DNA from: Acanthamoeba castellanii str. Neff
Taxonomy: Eukaryota; Discosea; Longamoebia; Acanthamoebidae
Assembly (NCBI RefSeq): GCF_000313135.1
Contig: NW_004457653.1
Location: 1 to 19,852, forward strand
Reading direction: 5' to 3'
DNA: 19,852 bases
Shown in pieces: positions 9,738 to 18,300 of the stretch (its first letter is position 1; every line of letters starts with the position of its first letter). The notes under the pieces were generated by a model. That model did no database searches, had not been told where the DNA came from, and worked only from the letters and a program-made list of their open reading frames with translations. The translations under genes and the position numbers were made by a program.

Positions 9738-10969
9738 TCACGATGGTGAGGCGGAAGACGATGATGAAGATGGCGGTGGTGGAGTGAGAAAGTGGAGGGG
9801 CTCGACTCCGGTGCTGGCGCCAGCGCCTGCGAGCATGGCGCAGAGACGGTCGCGTGTGGCGGTGAGGTCCTCGAGCAGCGGCAGCAGCGGAGCCCTGTTC
9901 TGCGCGAGCACGGCCAAGTCGTCCACGAGGCCCTGCACGACATCGACCTCCAGCAGATCTTGGTCTTCTCCCTCCTTCTCCTTTCCCTTTGGCGTTGACA
10001 TTGACTCGCCCTCTTGGTTGACGGTTTCGACCAGCTGTTCGGGGTCAATGGCCACCTCGGTGAGCTGCACCGAAGTGGCCATGAGATGCGAGTCTGGCCC
10101 GAGCAGCGGATGCACATAATCTCGCTTCTCGCCGAACAAGTCTTCCGTAGGGTTCAACTGCACGCATCGTCCGTTGTGTGTGTGTCGTGTGTCGTGTCGT
10201 GTCGTGGGGGGGGGGTGAATGTCCACGCGTAGCAATAATCGTTTGACCTGAACGCGAAGCACAGAGGGTGGAACGCACCTTTCTCTTCTTCTGGAGTATT
10301 GCTCGCTTCCTTTCGATCTTCTCAGCTTCTTCCTGCAGCCGTGCCAGCCTCTGTTTCTCTTCTTTCAGGTCACTGCGCGGTTTGGGCATGACACGAGCAT
10401 AAGCTCACGCCGTGATGGCCACAAGAGAGCTGGATGAAGGTGCACCTTTGCTTGTTCTCGACTTCGGCAGTGAGCCGTGCCAGGAGGAGCGTGTTGGCTG
10501 TGATGGCGGACTCCAGCCGTTTCTGGAACGTCTCGTGCCCGTGAGCAAGAGCACAGCATCAGCCGGCGCATGTGTGGTGGGGGGTGCACCGTGGCGTCGG
10601 CCAGGTTGGCATAGTCGATCCTCTTCGACGGCCGCACCAACTGGTGGTTCAACTGCTCGCTCACACGCTCAACTACCTCACGCAGCGCCTCGTCTGCTGC
10701 ATCTCTGTCACTGCTGGGCACCTTGCGCAACACCTTCCTGCACATTGATCAGATCAGCAGTGCGTTGGCTGTGATCGAATCGCTCGAGCGTACGGGATTT
10801 GTTGCTCTATGGTGTCGATATAGAAGCACAGCGTCTCGTAAGCAATCGGCTGTCCTTTTGGTGCCCCTCTTGGTTTGGATGTCTTCTTTTTCTTCTTTTG
10901 CCCCTTTTTCTGCGTGGCCTCCCTCTCCTCTTCTCCTTCTTCATCCACGATCTTCCTCCGCCTCTTCAT
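9738..10969 (-). CDS. Lys-rich coiled-coil protein, possibly CENP-Q-like
   Basis: Model: complement(join(9738..10157,10279..10372,10446..10522,10590..10737,10794..10969)), 304 residues. The N-terminus (1-40) is a run of Lys/Arg and Glu (MKRRRKIVDEEGEEERE, then KKGQKKKKKTSK), a likely nuclear localisation signal. Helical sequence follows, with a strong coiled coil at about 109-165 (EEKQRLARLQEEAEKIERKR). A linker with DLFGEKRDYVHPLLG is next, then more helix, ending in a Pro4-Ser6 tail. The basic N-terminus, single coiled coil and HPLL segment remind me of the kinetochore subunit CENP-Q/Fta7, but no diagnostic motif proves it and another nuclear coiled-coil protein is equally possible. For exon 3, the acceptor CAG at 10523-10525 was preferred over a GAG nine bases upstream. 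Confidence 0.6.
10179..10215 (-). repeat. GTGTC/GT and poly-G tract within an intron
   Basis: On the plus strand, GT and GTGTC repeats run into ten consecutive G. The tract lies inside the 121-nt intron 10158-10278 of the coiled-coil gene. Confidence 0.8.
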
Positions 10970-11043
10970 GATGTGCTTACTCGATCAAATGTTTTATTTA
11001 TGTTCTTTTCTCTGGTGCGCAGATTTATTTCTTTGCTACGAAG
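10970..11043. promoter_or_regulatory. 74-bp divergent intergenic region (shared promoter)
   Basis: Only 74 bases separate the start codons of the minus-strand coiled-coil gene and the plus-strand BLOC1S2 gene. The sequence is markedly AT-rich, with a TTTTATTTATG stretch near 10990-11000. It ends with a TTTTCTCTGGTGCGCAG that looks like a 3' splice site, so the BLOC1S2 leader may be spliced or the transcripts may start inside the neighbouring gene. No TATA box is clear. Confidence 0.5.
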
Positions 11044-11875
11044 ATGGACAAGCCGATCGCCGCAACCGGCCCAGCGCCAGAAGAGGAGGGAACTGGGTCG
11101 ACCGACTACAAGTCGTCCAGCTCGCAGGGAGTGATGAAGGTACACTGGAATTGATGCAGCATTAAATTCCTTTTGTATCACAATCTAAATTGAGAGATGG
11201 CGCCCAGGTCGAAGCAGCGAATCAAAAGGAGCTCATACGCAACACGGAAGCCATGTTCAAGAACATCTCTGAATACATTCAAGGAGAACTTCTGGGTAAG
11301 CCCACCTGGATGATTGTATTTATTTATTATTTAGATGTTTATTTTCCTTTGTTCACTGCCCCTCTGTCCGTAGTGACGAGTAGTGACTACAAGCTGCTGG
11401 AGCAGATGAACCATGTCACCACCGAGAAGTACAAGGCCATGACCGATCAGGCCACCGACCTGGTGCTCTTCATGGAAGAGCTCCAGAAGAAATGTACAAT
11501 CCGCCGCAACGCTGCCGGCACTACGCGCAAACACGCGCTGAGCTGACACACGTGGCGATCGGCACACCACCGAACAGATGTGTCGTTCCAACCCTACCTC
11601 CAGCAGATCGACACGATCGAGAAGAGCGTTGATGAGCTGGAGAGGACGGTAATGCTCATGGACGAGTACACGAGGCAGCTTGAGGGCAAGTTCAGGCTCC
11701 TCAACGAAAGGGAAAAGGCCGCAATGGTCACACAGGTGCGCGCCCTGATCAGCTAGCTCTTCATGGCGCAGTTGACCAGCTTACCCACGACCACCGTCTT
11801 CGCCTTCAGGTTAAGTCGAGAGGCCCAACGACTCCGGTCAGGAAGAACACCGGTGAAGAGCGGAAGGCCATCTAG
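11044..11875 (+). CDS. BLOC1S2: BLOC1S2 homologue (BLOC-1 and BORC subunit)
   Basis: Model: join(11044..11139,11208..11295,11374..11493,11578..11735,11810..11875), 175 residues against about 142 in human. BLOC1S2 is a coiled-coil subunit shared by BLOC-1 (sorting to lysosome-related organelles) and BORC (lysosome positioning); it acts on the cytosolic face of endosomes and lysosomes. After a disordered Glu/Ser leader (1-32), the family signatures appear in order: MFKNISEYIQGEL (about 45-57), SDYKLLEQMN (65-74), then KYVSFQPYLQQIDTIE (101-116) and LMDEYTRQLEGKF. These parallel human SEDYKLLENMN and GLQPYLDQINVIE. The last exon adds a basic tail ending RKNTGEERKAI. If the final intron were retained, the protein would end nearby at 11756 instead. 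Confidence 0.9.
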
Positions 11876-12632
11876 AAGGGAAGGCAGTGCGGTCGCCCAC
11901 TATCAAAGCTACGTTTTTGTTTTCCTCCCTCTATTCCCCTTCCTCCTGTTCTCTGTTCTCTTCTTCTTTACCTGTATGCTATGTGTGTAGCATGTATAAA
12001 CGTTTTTTATGGTCTCGTCTCTGTCCCTCTTCTCCTTGTGTGCATGTTGGTGGGCGCCAATGTGTGTGTATGCTGTGGTCTTGTTGCACGTGGGACTCGA
12101 ACCTGCAATAGTGTTGTGTCGACATTTAAATGTGGCTGCAAATATTGGGCGGAGAACTGCGGGAAAAGACGCACTGGCGAAAGTCCTGGCTTCCTGCCAT
12201 TTCTATCTGCCTCGCGCTGTCTGCCTCCTCTGTGCAACGTCCCGCGTGATGACCACCTGCTCTGGGAGTTCTCTCCCAAAACCCTCCATTCTTGAGGTTA
12301 TTCTTGACGGTACTGACCTCCCTCTATGTTTTAAGCTCGTCCCTCGCCACGTCTGTCTCTTTTTTCATTCTACTCACCACCATCAAACCACTCTAGTCTC
12401 GTCGCAGCACGACTCGATTCGACCCAGCTCCTGCATCAATATATCAACCCAACGCCGCCTTGCTCGTGCTTATACACCCTCATACGGAACTAGATACACT
12501 TCGTCGAACCAACTTTGTCGGAGCTAAACTCCACCTGTGCGTTCCATGCCTCTCTGTGCTGATAGTGCTGTCGTGTGGTACCTCTTCTCACCCTCAAGTT
12601 GCTTGTCTGCAATTCAGATACAGATACACAGC
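11876..12632. other. Long intergenic region without a gene
   Basis: This 757-bp tandem spacer separates BLOC1S2 from the charged-protein gene. A pyrimidine-rich stretch follows the BLOC1S2 stop. TATAAA at 11995-12000 could be a TATA box or part of a polyadenylation region. The minus strand at 12093-12103 reads GGTTCGAGTCC, a perfect pol III B-box shape, but no tRNA can be folded around it. Open frames here have no recognisable content. The frame of the next gene stays open back to 12537, so a longer N-terminus is possible. Confidence 0.45.
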
Positions 12633-15095
12633 ATGAGCACCATCGCCGCTGCCAAGCCGTCGGAGAAGGGAGTCAAGGGCATGTTCAAGCGCTTGACGAC
12701 CAAGCTCAAGCGAAAGGGCGATAAGCACAAGGACGAGGAGGAGACCGAACACAACGCCGTCGGCCCGCATGAGGAGGTCGAGGTGCGCGTGGAGCAGGGA
12801 CGCGGTCATGGCGACGACGCGAAGAAGCACATGAAGAACATGCTGGGCACGGAGGACATCGACCAACACGACGAGGACGAAGAGGTGGGCAAGAGCAAGA
12901 CGTACAGCGAGGATGCTGAAAGCAAGAGCAAGGCGAAGAAGAAGAACAAGGTCGAGCACCTGCTGCGCCGCAGCAAGAAGTACGAGCTCACCAAGTCGGC
13001 CTCGAAGGGGCATCTCTACGAGGCTGAAGACGAAGCCGATCACGACAACCACAGCAACGCCAACAAGGCCAAGGAGGAAGACAGCGACGCCAACATCCAG
13101 GCCGTCGAGGAGCACCACAAGGAGAAGGGCAGCACGATCAAGAAGACCAAGGAGGAGAAGAAGAGGGAAAGGAAAGAGCGTAAGGAGAGGAAGAAGAGCC
13201 TCAGGAAGTCCGCCAAGCAGACCAACGAGCAAACCGCCGCCGTCGGCCAGAACGACCCGGTGCCGGCGGCAGTGAGCCAGGTCGTAGGCCACCGCCCAGC
13301 CGGCACCCGCACCTGCGGTGATACCCGCCACCGGTCGGCCGTCCAACGGTGGCCTGATCCGCCCTCTCTCCTGCCCTCCGCAGCCGTTCAACGGCGAGGT
13401 ACCTCTCACTCCTTTTCCTTCGCCTTCGTTGCCGCGCATCACTGACCACAACGTACGTGTTTGTGCCGACATCTGCAGTTGTCCACCTACGGCTTGCGTG
13501 CGATCACGGATGCGATTCAGGACGTTGCCTCGGCCATCGCCCCCGAACTCCAGCCCAAGACGCCCCAGATGACCTTGGTGAGCAACCAGCTGCCTCTTTG
13601 TCTCTTATTGGCTAGTGTCCTGTATCTCATCTGCATTCTTTTCCGTTCGAATTTTTATTTTATTTTTATTGGTATTCAGGCTGCGTTCGTGGAAGGAGAG
13701 TTGCAGCACGCACAGCTGCAGCAGATCAAGAAGCCCAACCTGCCGTCTTTCGACCTCCCTCCTCCCCCGTCTCCTCCGCGCAACGCAAGGATGATTCCCG
13801 GGAGCGACAGCAGGAGCACGGACTCCATCGACAAGTCCGGCGGCCGGCGGGTGCGCTCGATGGCGAGCCTCTCGCAGGAGGAGCTCGCCACGCTCGCCGC
13901 TAGTCGCGCCCCGTTCCAGTCGCCCCTGCCGGAGCTGCCCAAGATCGCCTCTGTCTCTTCGCCCTTTGCCACCACAGCCTCGGAGCTTCCCCAGTTCACT
14001 GCGTACTCACCTGTCCTGCGACCTTTGCGTATTTATTTTTATTAATCTTATTATTATTATTTACTATGGTGGAGTCTGAGATTGACTCGGTGTCGCGTCG
14101 GTGAATAGTCAGACGTCGGCGGCGTCGGACACAAACGAGCGGGTGAAGGTGAGCAGCAAGGTCCGGAGTGGCTCGAAGCGTAACAAGAAGCGCACGTCGA
14201 CGGGTCCCGTCCCGACGTTCACCCTCTTCGCGTCGTCGGAGCCGGTGAAGGTGCCGCTGCTCCCGATCGTCCTTCCTTCCGACACCTCGTCCTCGGCCGT
14301 CGTCGCACACAAGCGAAAGGGCGCCGAGCACGACACCGAAGTGCCCACCGAAGGCAGCGCCGTGATCGACGGGGCGCCCGATGCCAAGTGTGCGCGTCTT
14401 GACGAGCAGCCTCCGCAAGAAGACACCCACGAGAAAGCCGACACTGAGGCCGAGGTATTTACCCTTTCAACGGCCGTGGTGTGATTGTGGACGTTGATGC
14501 TGATGACCCTCTTCCTATGTAGTTCGAAGCCATTCCCGAAGTGTGCGAGCCGGTGGATGGCGGTCGCCGGATCTGCATCGAAGAGCAGAAGAGCAAGCGG
14601 AGGCCCTCAATCCACCCCGACGAGATCAAGATCCTGCAGGAGGAGCAGCAGCGACTGCTGCACAACGACGAGGCGTCGTCGACCGAGCCCACCGGCGGCG
14701 AGGTGACGATCTACATCACCGATGGCTCGCCCTCGTCCTCCACCGAGCCGAGTCCCGATGTCGAGCACAATCCTCACATGGCGGCATTGGAGAGCGGCCA
14801 CGTCGTCGACGAACGGCCCAGCATTCCCGACGCCCAGCGCGCCGAGGAGCCGGCCACCGTCGTTCCTGTCGAGAGCGACGCCCAGCAGAACGAAGAGCTC
14901 AACGAACAGGAGGGCGAGGACGAGGCTCAACAAGAGGAGGAATCGAGCCTCGGTTCGCAACAGAGCCGTCCTGCCCAACAGCAGCAGCAACGACAGAACG
15001 GCAACAAAAACGGCGGCCGGAGGAACAGGAGAGGCAAGGGCAAGAACCGCACCCTCAGGAAGCAGGGCACCAAGACCAGGCTCACCTACCGCTAA
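12633..15095 (+). CDS. Unrecognised highly charged, disordered protein
   Basis: Model: join(12633..13280,13384..13398,13479..13577,13680..14002,14109..14454,14523..15095), 667 residues. I do not recognise the family. Residues 1-216 are Lys/Glu/Asp-rich, starting with a basic MFKRLTTKLKRKGDK segment and reaching an extreme Lys/Arg/Glu run at about 170-200. A short, more ordered stretch follows (LSTYGLRAITDAIQDVASAI, from about 222), then Pro- and Ser-rich linkers, a region with an amphipathic HPDEIKILQEEQQRLL helix, and an acidic stretch. The C-terminus is Gln-rich then strongly basic (GGRRNRRGKGKNRTLRK), like an RNA-binding tail. Exon 2 may be only 15 nt. The 216-codon first exon could instead stop at GCA/GTGAGC, 9 nt earlier. 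The start ATG follows a stretch with no other strong candidate, but ATGs upstream in frame exist. Nuclear or RNA-associated work is a guess from composition only. Confidence 0.65.
13384..13398 (+). other. Candidate 15-nt micro-exon (PFNGE)
   Basis: A CAG acceptor with a pyrimidine-rich run-up (13364-13383) is followed by five codons and then a GTACCT donor. It is phase 0 on both sides. It divides what would otherwise be one 198-nt intron into introns of 103 and 80 nt, matching the usual intron length in this window. Confidence 0.5.
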
Positions 15096-15370
15096 GGCTC
15101 CAAAGCTTCCTCCTTCATGGCCACGATGTACAGACATAGCATAGAACACGTTGATATCAACCAACAAACGGGTCCGGTCTCTGCAAGTTTTTTTTCACAC
15201 AACTTTTGGCAAACACAACAAAATAATTTACGAAACAAATACAGAACGAAGCGAACAACGCACATTTACGTTTTACACTCTGCCATCGATCACAGCGCTT
15301 GCCAGCGATACGCCAGCATTTCGCATCGTACATAGCTAGAACATCGAATTAGTTAAAAAATCGAAGGAAA
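15096..15370. other. AT-rich spacer upstream of EDC4 gene
   Basis: This 275-bp region is clearly richer in A than the flanking genes (about 15185-15260 and 15335-15370). It must contain the end of the charged-protein transcript and the EDC4 promoter. I see no unambiguous TATA or polyadenylation signal. Confidence 0.4.
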
Positions 15371-18300
15371 ATGGGTGAGCCGTCGCCATTGAGCAAATTC
15401 TTCCCCCATCTCGCGGCCATGTCGCAACACCCTCCTCATCCTCAACAGCAACATCCAGGACTCGCTCACCCCGCAGCGATGTCCCACATGGGCGCACCCC
15501 ATCCTCACTACCCCATGCATCCCGCTCATGCGCCTCAAATGGCGTTCAGCCCGCATCAAATGCACATGATGGGCGATCCTAGGGGACACCCCATGGGTGC
15601 CATCCTCCCTCTTCCTCCTTCACTCGGCCATCCCTCTTCTCCCAGCCCTCTTCCTCCTCCCGGCCTATCCGCCCCCCATATGCACGCTCCCATCTCCAGC
15701 AGCCCTGCCTCGGCCAGTGTCCAGCACCATCGAGCAGCGAGCCCTGCCCGCCACAGCAGCGTTGCCTCGGCTCCATCCAGGCCCACCAGTAATGCATCCC
15801 CTGCTCGCAAGAAGGCCGCGCCTCAACAACAGCAGCGGTACGCCTGCCCTCCGAGCCAAACCCTCTAATTCTCTTTCCGCGCTTTGCTGAATGCGAATCC
15901 ACGACCCATTCGATGTTAGGGCTGCTTCGGGCGAGCGACTGCCGGACGGCGTGGAGGTGACGTACCGAATGGAAGGACAGCAGCCTGCTTACAGTCAGCT
16001 CGAGGTGACTCCCATCACCCTTCTCAACTCCCCACCCGTGTACCAGCGGGGCAGCCTCATCGCCGTCAACCACAACTACATTTGCTACGTGGTCAAGGGT
16101 ACCTCTTGCCTCACTCTCGTGTTGTGTGTTGCTCCGGCTTCTCCTTCCATCTTGTGCCCCACAACTAACCCGTGCCGTGCCTCGCAGGCAACATGATCCG
16201 AGTCATCAACATTTTTAGCGCCAAGAGAGCGCTTCTGCGCGGCCACACCAAGGGCATCACCGACCTTCGCTTCTGCGGAGGGAACGAGGACGTTCTCGCA
16301 AGCGTGGCTGCGGACGGCCGCCTGCTTGTGTGGCGCTTCTCCGAGGAGGCCACCAGCACCCCGTCCTCGGGCGACGAGGAGGCGGGCATCGGGTACCCCA
16401 TCTCGCAACGATCTCTCTGCAACGAGCCATCCCTTTCGCTGAGTGAGCGCGCCGACCTGACTTGTCTTTGCCTGTTTCCGTAGCCACGAACTTGTGGCGG
16501 CGGTGCGTATGGAAGGCGACCGGTGGAGCGAGCGGATCATCTGGCATCCTGTTCACTCCCACCTGTTGGCCACCGCCGGCAACGATCAGCACGCGTATGT
16601 GTGGGACCTCAAGCGCATTCGGCAGCTCAAACACGTACGAACGCACTCCACTCGCTTGCGTCAGGCTTTGCATATCACTTTACCCCTCCCTGCGCTTTGG
16701 CTGATGATCGCGTCTGCAGACTGCGGAAGACGGCAAGAACGTATTCGTGTACGCCGGCACCGAACCCGTGGACGGTGTAATCCGAATTGCTGTGGGCGCG
16801 CCCATCAACGACCTGGCCTTTGCGCCCGGGGGCGAGGCGCTCGCCACGGCCTCCAGCGATGGCCGCGTCCAGATCTGGTCGGCCTCCGGTGGAGCCACTC
16901 CCACCCCCAGCCTCTCCTGGCTCGCCCACGAGTGCGTTCCACGCTCTTGCCTTGCCCCCATTTCGCTGCCCAGCCCCTCATCTGTACTCAACTGGCGGGC
17001 TAACACTCGCGCATATGCAGAAACGAGGCCTGGGGTGTCGTCTACCACCAAGAGGGCAAGATCCTCATCACCGGCGGCCAGCACAACGCCGAGCTCTGCG
17101 TGTGGCAGCTGAGCGAGGACGAAGGCACCGAGCCCGTTCTCTTGCAGAGGATCAAATTCGCACCGCCGCCCAGCGGAGCGATCTTCAACCACATCGTTCT
17201 CGAATCCTCGGGCAACTACCTCTTTGTGGCCAACGCCAAATCCACCACCTTCATGGTCCTCCACCTCCAAACGCAACCTCAGTACCTATTCCCTCGCACA
17301 CTTCTCTTCTGCAGTGGTTTGCCTTTGCATCATCACCATTTCGCGGAGTCTCACCTTCGCTTTTTCATGGCGCAGGCCGAGGTTTGATTACCTCACTGAA
17401 TTCTCCGTCGCCCAAGCCATTCTGTCGTTCACTGTCCTCAATCGTGGCACTTCCAGTACGTCTCAGAGTGCTTAAGGGACTTACACCATTCAATTGAGCC
17501 GTTTGCTCACCTCGCACCAACTGCTCTCGCCATGCAGAAACCGAGCCTGAAATGGATCTCTATTGCTTGCAGACCAAGGCGATCCAGATGTACCACATCA
17601 CATCGAATCTGTGCTATGCGGCTCCTTCGGCTGCCACCGCCGCACCGCCGGCTGCTGCTGCCGTCGCCTCGGCTGCTCTGCCAACCCCTCCCGGATCAGG
17701 TGGCGCTCCCACCGTCCCAGCGACCGCTGCTACGTCGCGCTCGACCTCGCCCAGCCCGAAGGAACCGCTCGCTGCCTCACCTGCGCCCTCTCCGCCCACC
17801 TCGACAACGAGCGCCGAATCGAGCGCTCAAGCCGCTCCTGTCGCCGAGCCTTCGCGTCCGGAAAGCCCGTCCAACGCCGTCGTCGAGCCGTCCGCTGCTG
17901 CGGCGGAGCCCACGCACGACAAACAATCGATTGAGAACGGACCGACGTCTCCTGCCGCGGTCGCCCCTGAACCTACGCCGGCGCCCAGCGCTCAAGACGA
18001 GCTCGCAGCGCCGCAGCCTTCCGAGGCCCAGCCCGAGCCAACGCCCGCGTCTGCGCCCGAAGAAAAGCCCAGCGCAGCGACTCCCGCCGAACCTGCGGAG
18101 AACGGGCACGCGGAGCCTGCCACGACCGATGTCGAGGTGACCGCAAAGCCGGAGGAGCCCGAACAACCCGTGGAGAAGGGCGAGGCCGCTGGCGAAACAG
18201 AGCCTGCTGCTGAGACGTCCGCCGCCGCACCCGTTGAAGAGAAGGAGAAGGAAGCCGCGGGCGAAGGAGAAGCCGAAGCAACCCCGTCACCCGCTGACGA

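Noticed and set aside
12050..12240. Possible tRNA on the minus strand
   Set aside because: Only the B-box matches. The T stem has mismatches, and the only sequence that could pair with the acceptor end lies about 155 bases away.
13281..13445. Read-through of the first exon of the charged-protein gene to a stop near 13445
   Set aside because: The sequence after 13280 loses the Lys/Glu composition, and a GT donor followed by good acceptors fits splicing better.
12594..13472. Minus-strand open frame of 292 codons
   Set aside because: It is the complement of the Lys/Glu-rich exon, and its Leu/Val-rich reading is the expected mirror of AAG/GAG codons. No introns or family motifs support it.
14607..15167. 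Minus-strand open frame of 186 codons opposite the charged-protein last exon
   Set aside because: It arises from GC-rich codons on the coding strand; the plus frame fits a continuous spliced gene.
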